In this document: piece after piece, positions 1 through 7,842 of the stretch
Position numbering within the stretch: position 1 is the first letter of the stretch
Layout of the letters: each line of letters begins with the position of its first letter
Origin: Patescibacteria group bacterium
GTDB taxonomy: Bacteria; Patescibacteriota; CPR2; UBA1875; JAMCYV01
NCBI GenBank assembly: GCA_023473595.1
Contig: JAMCYV010000027.1
Coordinates: 1 to 39,508, forward strand
Length of the DNA stretch: 39,508 nucleotides
Direction: 5' to 3'
Position numbers and translations under genes: made by a program
The notes under the pieces: model-generated
Databases searched by the model: none
The model's input: only the letters and a program-made list of their open reading frames with translations
What the model was told of the DNA's origin: nothing

Positions 1-20
1 ATAGTTCTTTTTTGAGACAT
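1..20 (-). CDS. 5' end of a gene running off the left edge (MSQKRT...), possibly rpoB
   Basis: Reverse complement reads aaaggaggtgattttttaatt-ATG-TCT-CAA-AAA-AGA-ACT, a strong Shine-Dalgarno followed by an ATG. rpoB is inferred only from its usual position after rplL. Confidence 0.5.
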
Positions 21-130
21 AATTAAAAAATCACCTCCTTTCGCACCGATTTGGGGGTGATTTTATTTTAGACTAGCTTCGCTATTAAACGTACACACCA
101 GCTAGCGCTGGTGGTTTAGACTTGTAATCA

Positions 131-166
131 AAAAGAGCCCTCTTTAATGAAGGCTCTTTTTTAAAA
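131..166 (-). terminator. Rho-independent terminator downstream of rplL
   Basis: Minus strand AAGAGCC ttcattaaagag GGCTCTTTTT: stem plus U-tract. Confidence 0.7.
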
Positions 167-176
167 CTATGTCTAA

Positions 177-833
177 TTATTTGAGTTCAACTGCAGCGCC
201 GATCTCTTCGAATTTCTTCTTAATCTCTTCAGCCTCTGCTTTTGGAACGTCTTTCTTAAGCTCTTTTGGAGCGCCCTCTACTAAATCTTTGGCTTCTTTA
301 AGGCCGAGTTCGGTAACTTCTCTTACGACTTTAATAGCCCCGATCTTATTAGCGCCTGCCGAACTAAGGACAACAGTGTAGTTAGCTTTTTCTTCAGCGG
401 CTTCAGCACCGCCAGCAGCTGGGCCGGCAACTCCGCCTGCAACAGCTACCGGAGCAACAGCACTAACTCCGAACCTTTCTTCTAGAGATTTAACCAGTTC
501 TGCGAGTTCCAAAGCTGAAAGACCTTCAATAGTCTTAATAAGGTCTTTGAATTTTCCGGTCGGTTCCGGTTTTTCAGCTCTTTCAGCCTCTGGCTGAGGT
601 TTTTCCTCGGCCTTCTCTTCTTCAGCTGGTTTTTCTTCCGGTTTAACCTCCTCGGCTTTTTCAGCCGCTTCCCCGGCCTTTTTCTCTGCAACTTCAGCTT
701 TCTCTTCGGCCTCTTCTGTTTTTGTTTCTTCAGCTGCTTCCTTTACTTCTTCTGCAGCCTCTTTTACTTCCTCGGCCGCTTCTTTTACTTCTTCTGCAGC
801 TTTGGTAATTTCTTTTTGTGGTTCGTCCGCCAT
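177..833 (-). CDS. rplL: Ribosomal protein L7/L12 with long N-terminal Ala/Glu/Lys repeat extension
   Basis: C-terminal part [40 protein letters not shown]...[72 protein letters not shown]. Start at MADEPQ has a GGGAGAA SD; the ORF-track start at 896 is upstream of it. Confidence 0.95.
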   Translation of the reverse strand: MADEPQKEITKAAEEVKEAAEEVKEAAEEVKEAAEETKTEEAEEKAEVAEKKAGEAAEKAEEVKPEEKPAEEEKAEEKPQPEAERAEKPEPTGKFKDLIKTIEGLSALELAELVKSLEERFGVSAVAPVAVAGGVAGPAAGGAEAAEEKANYTVVLSSAGANKIGAIKVVREVTELGLKEAKDLVEGAPKELKKDVPKAEAEEIKKKFEEIGAAVELK

Positions 834-919
834 ATTTTCTCCCTTTACCCTGCATAGCTTTAGCGAAGTAGGGTTGCCCGCTTTAATAGCTATCACTTTG
901 GGTTTAATATTAATTATTA

Positions 920-1444
920 TTAACTAACCTGATCCTTATATTGCGATAAAACATTGACAAGTCCCCTTAAATTTCCCTGAAGGACAGATGCTAAGCCCCT
1001 TAGAGGCGAAGCTAGAGAACCGACAATCTTTGCATACATCTCTTCTCGGCTTGGCATAAGAGCAAGAGATTTAATCTCATCCAAACTGATCGATTTGCCA
1101 TTTAAAACTCCGCCGAAAAGCTCCAAACTCTCGTGATCTTTTGAAAACTGGTAAGTGATTTTTGCCGGCTCTACCTCGTCTTCATATCCGAAGGCAGCAG
1201 CAACCGGCCTATCTTTAATCTGGTCTAAATCAATGTCAAGTTTTGAATCTTTGACGGCGGAGTTTTAAATGGCAAATCGGAGGACTTTGAATTCGATTCC
1301 TTTTTCTCTTAATTTTTTTCGAATTTCTGAAATTTCTTCAACATTAAGGCCTCGGTAATCGGTAAAAACCACCGCTTTTGAGTCCTCAAGTTTTTTTGCA
1401 AACTCTTTGATTAATTCTTCTTTTTTCTCTCTTGTTATCGCCAT
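920..1444 (-). pseudogene. rplJ: Ribosomal protein L10, interrupted by an in-frame TAA at 1265-1267
   Basis: MAITREKKEELIKEFAKKLEDSKAVVFTDYRGLNVEEISEIRKKLREKGIEFKVL-[RFAI*NSA][111 protein letters not shown]. Same frame on both sides of the stop. Confidence 0.85.
1091..1279. repeat. Perfect 25-bp inverted repeat (1091-1115 / 1255-1279) inside rplJ
   Basis: cgatttgccatttaaaactccgccg on + at 1091-1115 and on - at 1279-1255. Confidence 0.95.
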
Positions 1445-1504
1445 CCAATAATTATTAATTGTTAATTCTGAATTTAAAATAAAAATGTCTTTGGCAAATT
1501 CCAA

Positions 1505-1625
1505 AGACTATTTATATTCGCGATCATTCGTAAAATTAATTTGCGTTTAATTCGCGACTTTTCCTCGGTAGCATTCTTAACTCCGATGTCCATCGGAGCG
1601 CTACTATCTCTGGAATATTTAATTA
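1505..1625 (-). promoter_or_regulatory. Candidate L10-leader-like autoregulatory element upstream of rplJ
   Basis: Minus strand GTAGC-G-CTCCGATGgaCATCGGAG-TTAAGAAT-GCTACC: hairpin enclosed by an outer stem with an internal UUAAG segment, in the expected position. Confidence 0.5.
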
Positions 1626-1679
1626 CTTAGTAATATTAGCAAATAATAACTGTTGTGTCAACGTTTTTCTTTAAATAAA

Positions 1680-1709
1680 AGGGTGGCGGGGAATTTCACC
1701 CCGCCAATT
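1680..1709 (-). terminator. Terminator of the tmk/thyA-like unit
   Basis: Minus strand GGCGGGGtgaaattCCCCGCCaccctttta. Confidence 0.65.
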
Positions 1710-1710
1710 C

Positions 1711-2532
1711 TTACCCTACGTCGATACCGGCTCCGACTTGATACCTAACCGTAAGACCTTCCTCTTTCTTCGAGGCATCCTTGTCGAGCACATATGTTCG
1801 GATTTTTGCAGCCTCTTCCGCATGCTTGTAGATATGAAGGCCTTTACTACAAGCGACAAAGCCGCCGTTCTCGATACCGATTTCGTCAGCCATGTATCTC
1901 TTCAGTAGCTCTAAGCCGCCCATGTTCGCCGGATATCCACCCCAAGCGTCCCATGAGCGGAAATAGACGATAAAGTACAGCTTGCCATAGCGAACTCGAC
2001 AGTCAATCAGCCTCAGACACGGCGGATCATTGTGGTTGTCCTGACCCCTGACAACCATATCGGTTGGTTGCGCGATTTCGATGGTCGCTTGGTTGGTGCC
2101 AGGAGTCTTTTTTAGCATGTCGATGGCCCACTCGATCTGGGTACGAGTAACCCCGAGGGAATCATCCCTGATCGGTAAATGGATGCGTTCGCCGTAGGTG
2201 TACTGCTCACCTTCGGCTTTGAGACTACTCATCAAATACCTTGGGAAGTAGTCCTCCTCGACGTAGCTGAGTTCCGTTGGGGCTGGAATACTCATCCCCG
2301 GCGGTATATCCGGCACCAAAAGACCTGAACCTGGACTGCTGATGTAAATGTCAGCGAAATCCAGTTCTATCCTCTGCGATCCTTCGTAGCTCCCCCGCTC
2401 AACCGGATATCGGTAGCCTTTTTCCATGATTGCCCTGATTATTTGAAACCAGGAATCTGGAAGGTCTACCGCATTTATCCGAACGGGAAGAAACTCGTTT
2501 CTACTCTGGATCGCTGCTTCGTCTCTTTCCAC
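1711..2532 (-). CDS. Thymidylate synthase, archaeal/methanogen-like ThyA
   Basis: Motif DPPCLRLIDCRVRYGKLYFIVYFRSWDAWGGYPANMGGLELLKRYMADEIGIENG. GTG start preceded by GGAGGTGA. Confidence 0.8.
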   Translation of the reverse strand: MERDEAAIQSRNEFLPVRINAVDLPDSWFQIIRAIMEKGYRYPVERGSYEGSQRIELDFADIYISSPGSGLLVPDIPPGMSIPAPTELSYVEEDYFPRYLMSSLKAEGEQYTYGERIHLPIRDDSLGVTRTQIEWAIDMLKKTPGTNQATIEIAQPTDMVVRGQDNHNDPPCLRLIDCRVRYGKLYFIVYFRSWDAWGGYPANMGGLELLKRYMADEIGIENGGFVACSKGLHIYKHAEEAAKIRTYVLDKDASKKEEGLTVRYQVGAGIDVG

Positions 2533-2552
2533 GTTCTCACCTCCTCCCGAAT

Positions 2553-3239
2553 TTAAGCCCTTATGAGAGCATTCTCCTTCTTTTCGACCTCCTCCCTGAC
2601 ACACTTGATCAGCCTACCGAAGACTACATTGATTGGCATTTCTCCATCAACAACCCATATATTGGGCGTTGAATAGACCCTGCCAGGCATAGCAATCTCG
2701 AGGTAAGCTTCCCTAACCCTTTGCTGAAGTTCGCGCTTACCCTCGAAGTATTCTCTCGCCTGTCCGGATGCAAGTCTTCTCTCTTCTGCCACTTTAACAG
2801 AGCAATCTAAGAGATAGGTGACATCTGGATAGTAGAAATCTCCGCCCTCATGCCAGGAGATTACTTTCTCAAAGGGGATACCGGTTGCCTTGCCATATGC
2901 CTTTGTACTCTCGAGATTCCGATCGCTTATGACAATCTTGCATCGCTCCAGAGCAGGAGTAACAACCCTTTGCAGAAAGAACCTCCTAGCTTCAACAAAC
3001 ATCTTTTGCAGTTTTTCAGCTCCAGGATGTTGCACCTTCCCCAGGAGAATCTGCCGGATCTCATAGCCAACAGGATTCTCTGGCCGGTCATCAGGTTCAT
3101 GGACAGGAAGGACAAAATATCCTTCACTTTCCAAGGTTTCTGCAAGAAGCTTGCTTTGAGTTGTAGTCCCACAGAAGTCTATCCCTTCCAGGACTATATA
3201 AAGCCCTGGGTAAGAATGAGTGTACAACAAGTCATTCAC
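2553..3239 (-). CDS. tmk: Thymidylate kinase with non-canonical Walker A (GIDFCGTTT)
   Basis: LYIVLEGIDFCGTTTQSKLLAETL...HEPDD...VISDRNLESTKAYGKATGI; adjacent to the thyA-like gene. GTG start with AAGGAAGG SD. Confidence 0.85.
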   Translation of the reverse strand: MNDLLYTHSYPGLYIVLEGIDFCGTTTQSKLLAETLESEGYFVLPVHEPDDRPENPVGYEIRQILLGKVQHPGAEKLQKMFVEARRFFLQRVVTPALERCKIVISDRNLESTKAYGKATGIPFEKVISWHEGGDFYYPDVTYLLDCSVKVAEERRLASGQAREYFEGKRELQQRVREAYLEIAMPGRVYSTPNIWVVDGEMPINVVFGRLIKCVREEVEKKENALIRA

Positions 3240-3289
3240 ATCCTTCCTTTTCAGACGTAAATTGCTAAAGTACCGGATTTATCACTATA

Positions 3290-3328
3290 AAAAGACGGAA
3301 ATGGCAAATAAATAACCCTCCGTCTTGT
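3290..3328 (-). terminator. Terminator downstream of glyA
   Basis: Minus strand AGACGGA ... TCCGTCTTTTTAT. Confidence 0.6.
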
Positions 3329-3367
3329 ATTTCAATTAAAGCTTAAGAATTTGTAGAAGTCAATGAT

Positions 3368-4609
3368 TTATTTTTTACAAACCAATTCTTTTTTTATCCC
3401 TGGAACCCCAAATTTAGCAGTTAAATTTTTAACCCTTTTCCTAATTTCGTCATAAATCGCTTCGTTCCCGACATTTTTTAAGATTTTAGCGATCATCTCG
3501 GCTACTTCCTGGCACTCTTTTTCTTTGAAACCCCTGGTTGTCACAGCCGGCGTTCCTATCCTGATTCCGCTGGTAATATATGGCGATTGGGGATCATTTG
3601 GGACAGCATTTTTATTTACCGTGATGCCTACTTTGTCTAATTCTATTTGGGTTTCTTTCCCAGTCACACCTAAAGGAGCAAGATTAAGCAGCAAAAGATG
3701 GTTGTCACTTCCTCCAGAAACCATTTCAATATTCTCTTTGCAGAAAATTGCCTCCATCGCCTTAATATTTTTTAAAATCTGCATTTGGTATTCTTTAAAT
3801 TCAGGCTTCAAAGCCTCCCCAAAAGCAATAGCTTTCCCTGCAATAACATGCTCATGAGGGCAGCCCTGAATTCCTGGGAAAACTGCTTTATCTACTTTCA
3901 CCGCATATTCTTTTTTGCAAAGAATAAAACCGCTTCTCGGACCTCTCAAAGTTTTGTGAGTAGTTGAAGTAACAATATCCGCATAAGGCACCGGCGAAGG
4001 ATGTAGACCGACAGCAACAAGCCCAGCAATATGAGCCATATCGACCATAAAAAGAGCCCCGACCTTATCGGCGATTTCTTTAAATTTTTTAAAATCGATT
4101 ATTCTTGGATAGGCGCTAGCCCCTGCCAAGATAAGCTTTGGCTTATGTTTTAAGGCCATTTCTTCAACATTTTGATAATCAATAAGTCCTTCAGGAGTCA
4201 GATCATAAAAAACAAAATTATAGAATTTTGTTGAAAAATTGACTGGGCTGCCATGAGTCAAGTGTCCGCCCTTATCCAAATTCAAAGCTAGCACAGTATC
4301 CCCAGGTTCTATCAAGGCAAAATAAGCCTCCATATTTGCCTGAGCACCGCTATGCGGTTGGACATTTGCGTGTTCGGCCCCAAAAAGATTTTTAGCCCTT
4401 TCTATCGCAATATTTTCAATTTCATCGTAAAACTCACAACCGCCGTAATATCTTTTACCAGGATAACCTTCGGCGTATTTATTAGTTAAAATAGAGCCAA
4501 CGGCATCCATCACATCTTTAGACGTATAGTTTTCAGCTGCGATCAATTCGATGCCCTCAACCTGGCGTCTTTTTTCCTTTTCAATTAGATCAAAGATTTT
4601 TTTATCCAT
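3368..4609 (-). CDS. glyA: Serine hydroxymethyltransferase
   Basis: [41 protein letters not shown]...[22 protein letters not shown]. Confidence 0.97.
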   Translation of the reverse strand: MDKKIFDLIEKEKRRQVEGIELIAAENYTSKDVMDAVGSILTNKYAEGYPGKRYYGGCEFYDEIENIAIERAKNLFGAEHANVQPHSGAQANMEAYFALIEPGDTVLALNLDKGGHLTHGSPVNFSTKFYNFVFYDLTPEGLIDYQNVEEMALKHKPKLILAGASAYPRIIDFKKFKEIADKVGALFMVDMAHIAGLVAVGLHPSPVPYADIVTSTTHKTLRGPRSGFILCKKEYAVKVDKAVFPGIQGCPHEHVIAGKAIAFGEALKPEFKEYQMQILKNIKAMEAIFCKENIEMVSGGSDNHLLLLNLAPLGVTGKETQIELDKVGITVNKNAVPNDPQSPYITSGIRIGTPAVTTRGFKEKECQEVAEMIAKILKNVGNEAIYDEIRKRVKNLTAKFGVPGIKKELVCKK

Positions 4610-4612
4610 TTA

Positions 4613-5443
4613 CTAATTTATTAGTTTAGCTGCTTTAACCACATTAGATAATAGCATGGCAACAGTCATCGGGCCAACCCCTCCGGGGACTGGCGTTAGG
4701 TAACTTGCTTTCTTAGAGACCGATTCAAAATCGAAGTCGCCTTTAAGTTTTCCATTAACGCTTGTCGTCCCAACATCAATACCGATAAAACCATCCTTAA
4801 CCATGCCACCCTTTATAATTACCGGTCTTCCGACCGCAGATACCAAAATATCGGCAGTCTTTGTAACCTCACCAAGATTCTGACTCTTAGAATGTGCAAT
4901 TGTTACTGTAGCATCTTCTTTTAAAAAAAGTTGTCCCAAGGGATTGCCGACTAAGTTGCTTCTTCCGACGATAATGACTCCTTTGCCTATAATCGGAATT
5001 TTATAGAACTTCAACATTTCAATCACTCCTTCCGGGGTTGCCGGATTTAAGGCCGGTTTTTTCTGCATGAGATATCCCTGATTTAGAGGATGGAGACCGT
5101 CGACATCTTTTTCCGGCGCAATTTTTTCTAAGATTTGGACTTCGTTTAACTCGTTTGGAAGCGGTAATTGGACTATAATGCCGGTAATTCCCGGATCATT
5201 ATTTAATTCTTGAATTTCCTTATAGACCAAATTTTGGTCTATATTTTTATCAAATTTTATTAACTTAAACCCTATACCAATCTTCTCGGCCTCTTCTTTC
5301 TTTTTCTGGACATATTTTTCGCTGGCAGGATTATCGCCGATTAAAATAACAGCCAAGGTCGGCTTTTTTGCCAACTTTTTTATTTCGGCCGCCAATTTCT
5401 TCTTTATCTCGGATGCCGGTTCTTTTCCAGTCAAAAGTTTCAT
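4613..5443 (-). CDS. folD: Bifunctional methylenetetrahydrofolate dehydrogenase/cyclohydrolase
   Basis: GIIVQLPLPNELNEVQILEKIAPEKDVDGLHPLNQGYL...PATPEGVIEMLKFYKIPIIGKGVIIVGRSNLVGNPLGQL...PVPGGVGPMTVAMLLSNVVKA. Confidence 0.96.
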   Translation of the reverse strand: MKLLTGKEPASEIKKKLAAEIKKLAKKPTLAVILIGDNPASEKYVQKKKEEAEKIGIGFKLIKFDKNIDQNLVYKEIQELNNDPGITGIIVQLPLPNELNEVQILEKIAPEKDVDGLHPLNQGYLMQKKPALNPATPEGVIEMLKFYKIPIIGKGVIIVGRSNLVGNPLGQLFLKEDATVTIAHSKSQNLGEVTKTADILVSAVGRPVIIKGGMVKDGFIGIDVGTTSVNGKLKGDFDFESVSKKASYLTPVPGGVGPMTVAMLLSNVVKAAKLIN

Positions 5444-5445
5444 AT

Positions 5446-6036
5446 CTAAACTATTTTTCCTTCTTCGTCTCTTAAAATTAGATGTTCAATAGCTCGGTAC
5501 ATTACTTCGGCTACTTTTTCTTTATCGACTTTTTGGCAATCAATTTTAGCTTCAGTAAAAAATTTATCAGCTAGGCCATTATCATTGGGTAGTTTTTCGG
5601 CATAGAAGATTTTAACAATTCCAGCATTGATTATCTGTCTAGCACAATCTGTACAAGGATAGACAGTCGTATATAAAAAAGCGCCTTTCGTGGAAACTCC
5701 GCCCATAAAAGCATTATTAGCGAGAGCATTTACTTCTGCGTGAGCCGCATAACAGTTGTGGTAGTCTTTGCCAAGTGACTTATCCCTGTTTTGACGAATA
5801 CAATTCCCTTGCTGTAAACAATCCTTTATTCCCCTGGGAGCGCCGTTAAAACCTGTAGCTATAATAGCCTTATCTTTTACGATAACTGCACCAGTCATCC
5901 GGTCGGAGCAAGAGCTCCTAGTGGAAATGAAATAAGCAGCAGCCATAAAAAAATTGTCCCAGTCTGGCCTACCGCCTGTAGTTTTCAGCTCCTTCGGAAT
6001 TTGGATAATTTCCTTTAAACTTTTGGTTTTAAGCAT
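5446..6036 (-). CDS. dCMP deaminase family protein
   Basis: Zn motifs HAEVNALANN and TVYPCTDCARQIINAGI; RPDWDNFFMAAAYFISTRSSCSDRMTGAVIVKD. ATG at 6036 overlaps the dut 3' end. Confidence 0.9.
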   Translation of the reverse strand: MLKTKSLKEIIQIPKELKTTGGRPDWDNFFMAAAYFISTRSSCSDRMTGAVIVKDKAIIATGFNGAPRGIKDCLQQGNCIRQNRDKSLGKDYHNCYAAHAEVNALANNAFMGGVSTKGAFLYTTVYPCTDCARQIINAGIVKIFYAEKLPNDNGLADKFFTEAKIDCQKVDKEKVAEVMYRAIEHLILRDEEGKIV

Positions 6037-6478
6037 GAAAAACCTCTTTTTTATCAGTGCCGCCAAAGCCTCCTCTGCTCTCATCTTTCATTTTATCTAC
6101 TTCTAACCACTGAGCCTTATCGACTCTTACAAACACTCCCTGGGCTATTTTTTCACCCCTTGAGATCTTAACCTCTTCATCGGTGAAATTAAAAACCTGG
6201 ATAAGGACCTCATCTTCCTCCCCACAATAATCGATATCGATAATTCCTACACCATGCGGAAGTGAGAGCCCTTTTTTTCTGGGGGTACTGCTTCTTGAAG
6301 CTACCATCAGCATATACCCTTCTGGAGTCTCTATAATAAGGTTGCCCGGAATCAGTTTAATTTCTTTAGGTTTTATGACTGTATCTTCCCTGGCTAAAAA
6401 ATCAAAACCAACTGAACCGTTTGTTTCGTAAATCGGAAGAGGCAAATTTTTATCAATTCTTTTAATTTTTACTTGCAT
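6029..6478 (-). CDS. dut: dUTP diphosphatase
   Basis: GSVGFDFLARED, ASRSSTPRKKGLSLPHGVGIIDIDYCGEEDEVLIQVFNFTDEEVKISRGEKIAQGVFV, RGGFGGTDK. Confidence 0.92.
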   Translation of the reverse strand: MQVKIKRIDKNLPLPIYETNGSVGFDFLAREDTVIKPKEIKLIPGNLIIETPEGYMLMVASRSSTPRKKGLSLPHGVGIIDIDYCGEEDEVLIQVFNFTDEEVKISRGEKIAQGVFVRVDKAQWLEVDKMKDESRGGFGGTDKKEVFHA

Positions 6479-6532
6479 CGTATAAAAATGATAGCGTAGT
6501 TAAACAAGCCTAACAAGATTTAAATACGGCTT

Positions 6533-6561
6533 GCGCCGCTCCTATACGATAGGAGCGGCGC
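6533..6561. terminator. Perfect 13-bp stem hairpin overlapping the 3' end of the dCTP deaminase gene
   Basis: gcgccgctcctat-acg-ataggagcggcgc. No clear U-tract follows on the minus strand, so the terminator role is inferred. Confidence 0.6.
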
Positions 6562-7744
6562 TTGTGAGGGGTGGGACTGCCGTTTTTGACTTGAAAAAGT
6601 CATCGAAGTGCTTTGATAATTTCGGCCCTTTCTGGTCAGGATAATGGCTCTTAACTGCTTTTTCACCGTAAAGTACATCAGGCCTCTCGGTCATCCGATA
6701 CATTTGCATGACACAGATAGGCTGGTTATGAAAAACCAAGATGTTCTCATGCGGATTTATCTCGAATACAGCTGCAGTCCCTTTACGACCATTTGTCCAG
6801 CCCCAACCTGGATCGAAAAACCCCGCCCAGTGGGATCTAGCTTCAGCAATTGCTGAGTCGTGAGGAACCATTACTGAGCAGAACTGACCTGGAACTGAGA
6901 AGGCTTCACCGCTTGAGAGAATAGTGAAATCTCCCTCAGCCAAAACGATGGGCTCGCCATCAGGGGGTTCAAAGATCGGCTCAAAGAAGTTTAACGGACA
7001 ATGATTCGTCCGATTAAACTCCAAAGCGTATGTGGCTGCCCCCTTAAACCGATGGCCAATGATCCCATCTCCCCTGACTGATTTCAAATTTGCGGTCAGG
7101 ATTATTCCCCCGTTCTGGGCTTTGAGGACATTTGTCCAGTCCATTTTCTGACCATCCAAATCATAGACGAGACAATGTTTGCGATGTTGGATTTCGAGGT
7201 TAAGGTTGTCTAGGATAGCGTTTTCCATCGGCCCGTTGGAGATCCGCAACTGATTGAGTGAGGATCCTGGCGACAACTTGATAGGGAACGACTTTGCCAT
7301 AATAAGAGAATAAAGCTCTCCCTTATATCCTCTAGGGATCACATCAAACTCGTGATGCCCAGGCGCAATCGTTCTAACTTGCAAGTTTATTCGGCCGCTC
7401 GTACTTTTGTTGTCGGTTTTCCCACATGCATCATCGGGGAGCTCTAGCCATTCCATATTCCGGAAGAGATACGGAACCCCAACTTCTAAGACGAAACTGT
7501 CTCCGCCTTTGATTACCTGATTGAAGTAATTGTGCTTGTTAGAGAGCGTTCGCGCAAAATCAATGAAGTTCGGAACGTTCGGCGAGAAAGCACCAGGTAA
7601 CCGGATTACTTCTCCAGCAGCAATCCGAAGATCAAGACTTGACGGCTGGATATTGTCTTCAGGAATTTCTTCTTCTGCCTGAATGGAGCCAGACTCGATC
7701 ATCTCGCGGATTGTCTGGCGTGGTAAAACTCCAAATCTGTTCAT
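6542..7744 (-). CDS. dcd: dCTP deaminase, long (double-domain) form
   Basis: GVLPRQTIREMIESGSIQAEEEIPEDNIQPSSLDLRI...DNKSTSGRINLQVRTI...PGQFCSVMVPHDSAIAEARSHWAGFFDPGWGW. Start at MNRFGVLP with a GAAAGGA SD. Confidence 0.85.
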   Translation of the reverse strand: MNRFGVLPRQTIREMIESGSIQAEEEIPEDNIQPSSLDLRIAAGEVIRLPGAFSPNVPNFIDFARTLSNKHNYFNQVIKGGDSFVLEVGVPYLFRNMEWLELPDDACGKTDNKSTSGRINLQVRTIAPGHHEFDVIPRGYKGELYSLIMAKSFPIKLSPGSSLNQLRISNGPMENAILDNLNLEIQHRKHCLVYDLDGQKMDWTNVLKAQNGGIILTANLKSVRGDGIIGHRFKGAATYALEFNRTNHCPLNFFEPIFEPPDGEPIVLAEGDFTILSSGEAFSVPGQFCSVMVPHDSAIAEARSHWAGFFDPGWGWTNGRKGTAAVFEINPHENILVFHNQPICVMQMYRMTERPDVLYGEKAVKSHYPDQKGPKLSKHFDDFFKSKTAVPPLTSAAPIV

Positions 7745-7842
7745 ACGATCAGTCCTTTCTATGTCAAACTTGCTATCCGATATTAAAAAAGACCGTAAGC
7801 GGTCCCTCCCCAAGAAAACATTAAATTATGAAAGAAATTTTG

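Noticed and set aside
1091-1279. Invertible DNA switch controlling rplJ
   Set aside because: The segment between the repeats is already in the correct L10 frame and orientation; inverting 1116-1254 would destroy the gene and leave the stop in place. A copy-type event or artefact fits better.
920-1444. Programmed frameshift or readthrough in rplJ
   Set aside because: No frame change across the break, and the patch residues RFAI*NSA do not match the conserved segment, so readthrough would not restore normal L10.
2850-3260. 136-aa plus-strand ORF opposite tmk
   Set aside because: Antisense to a recognised kinase, no SD or family signal.
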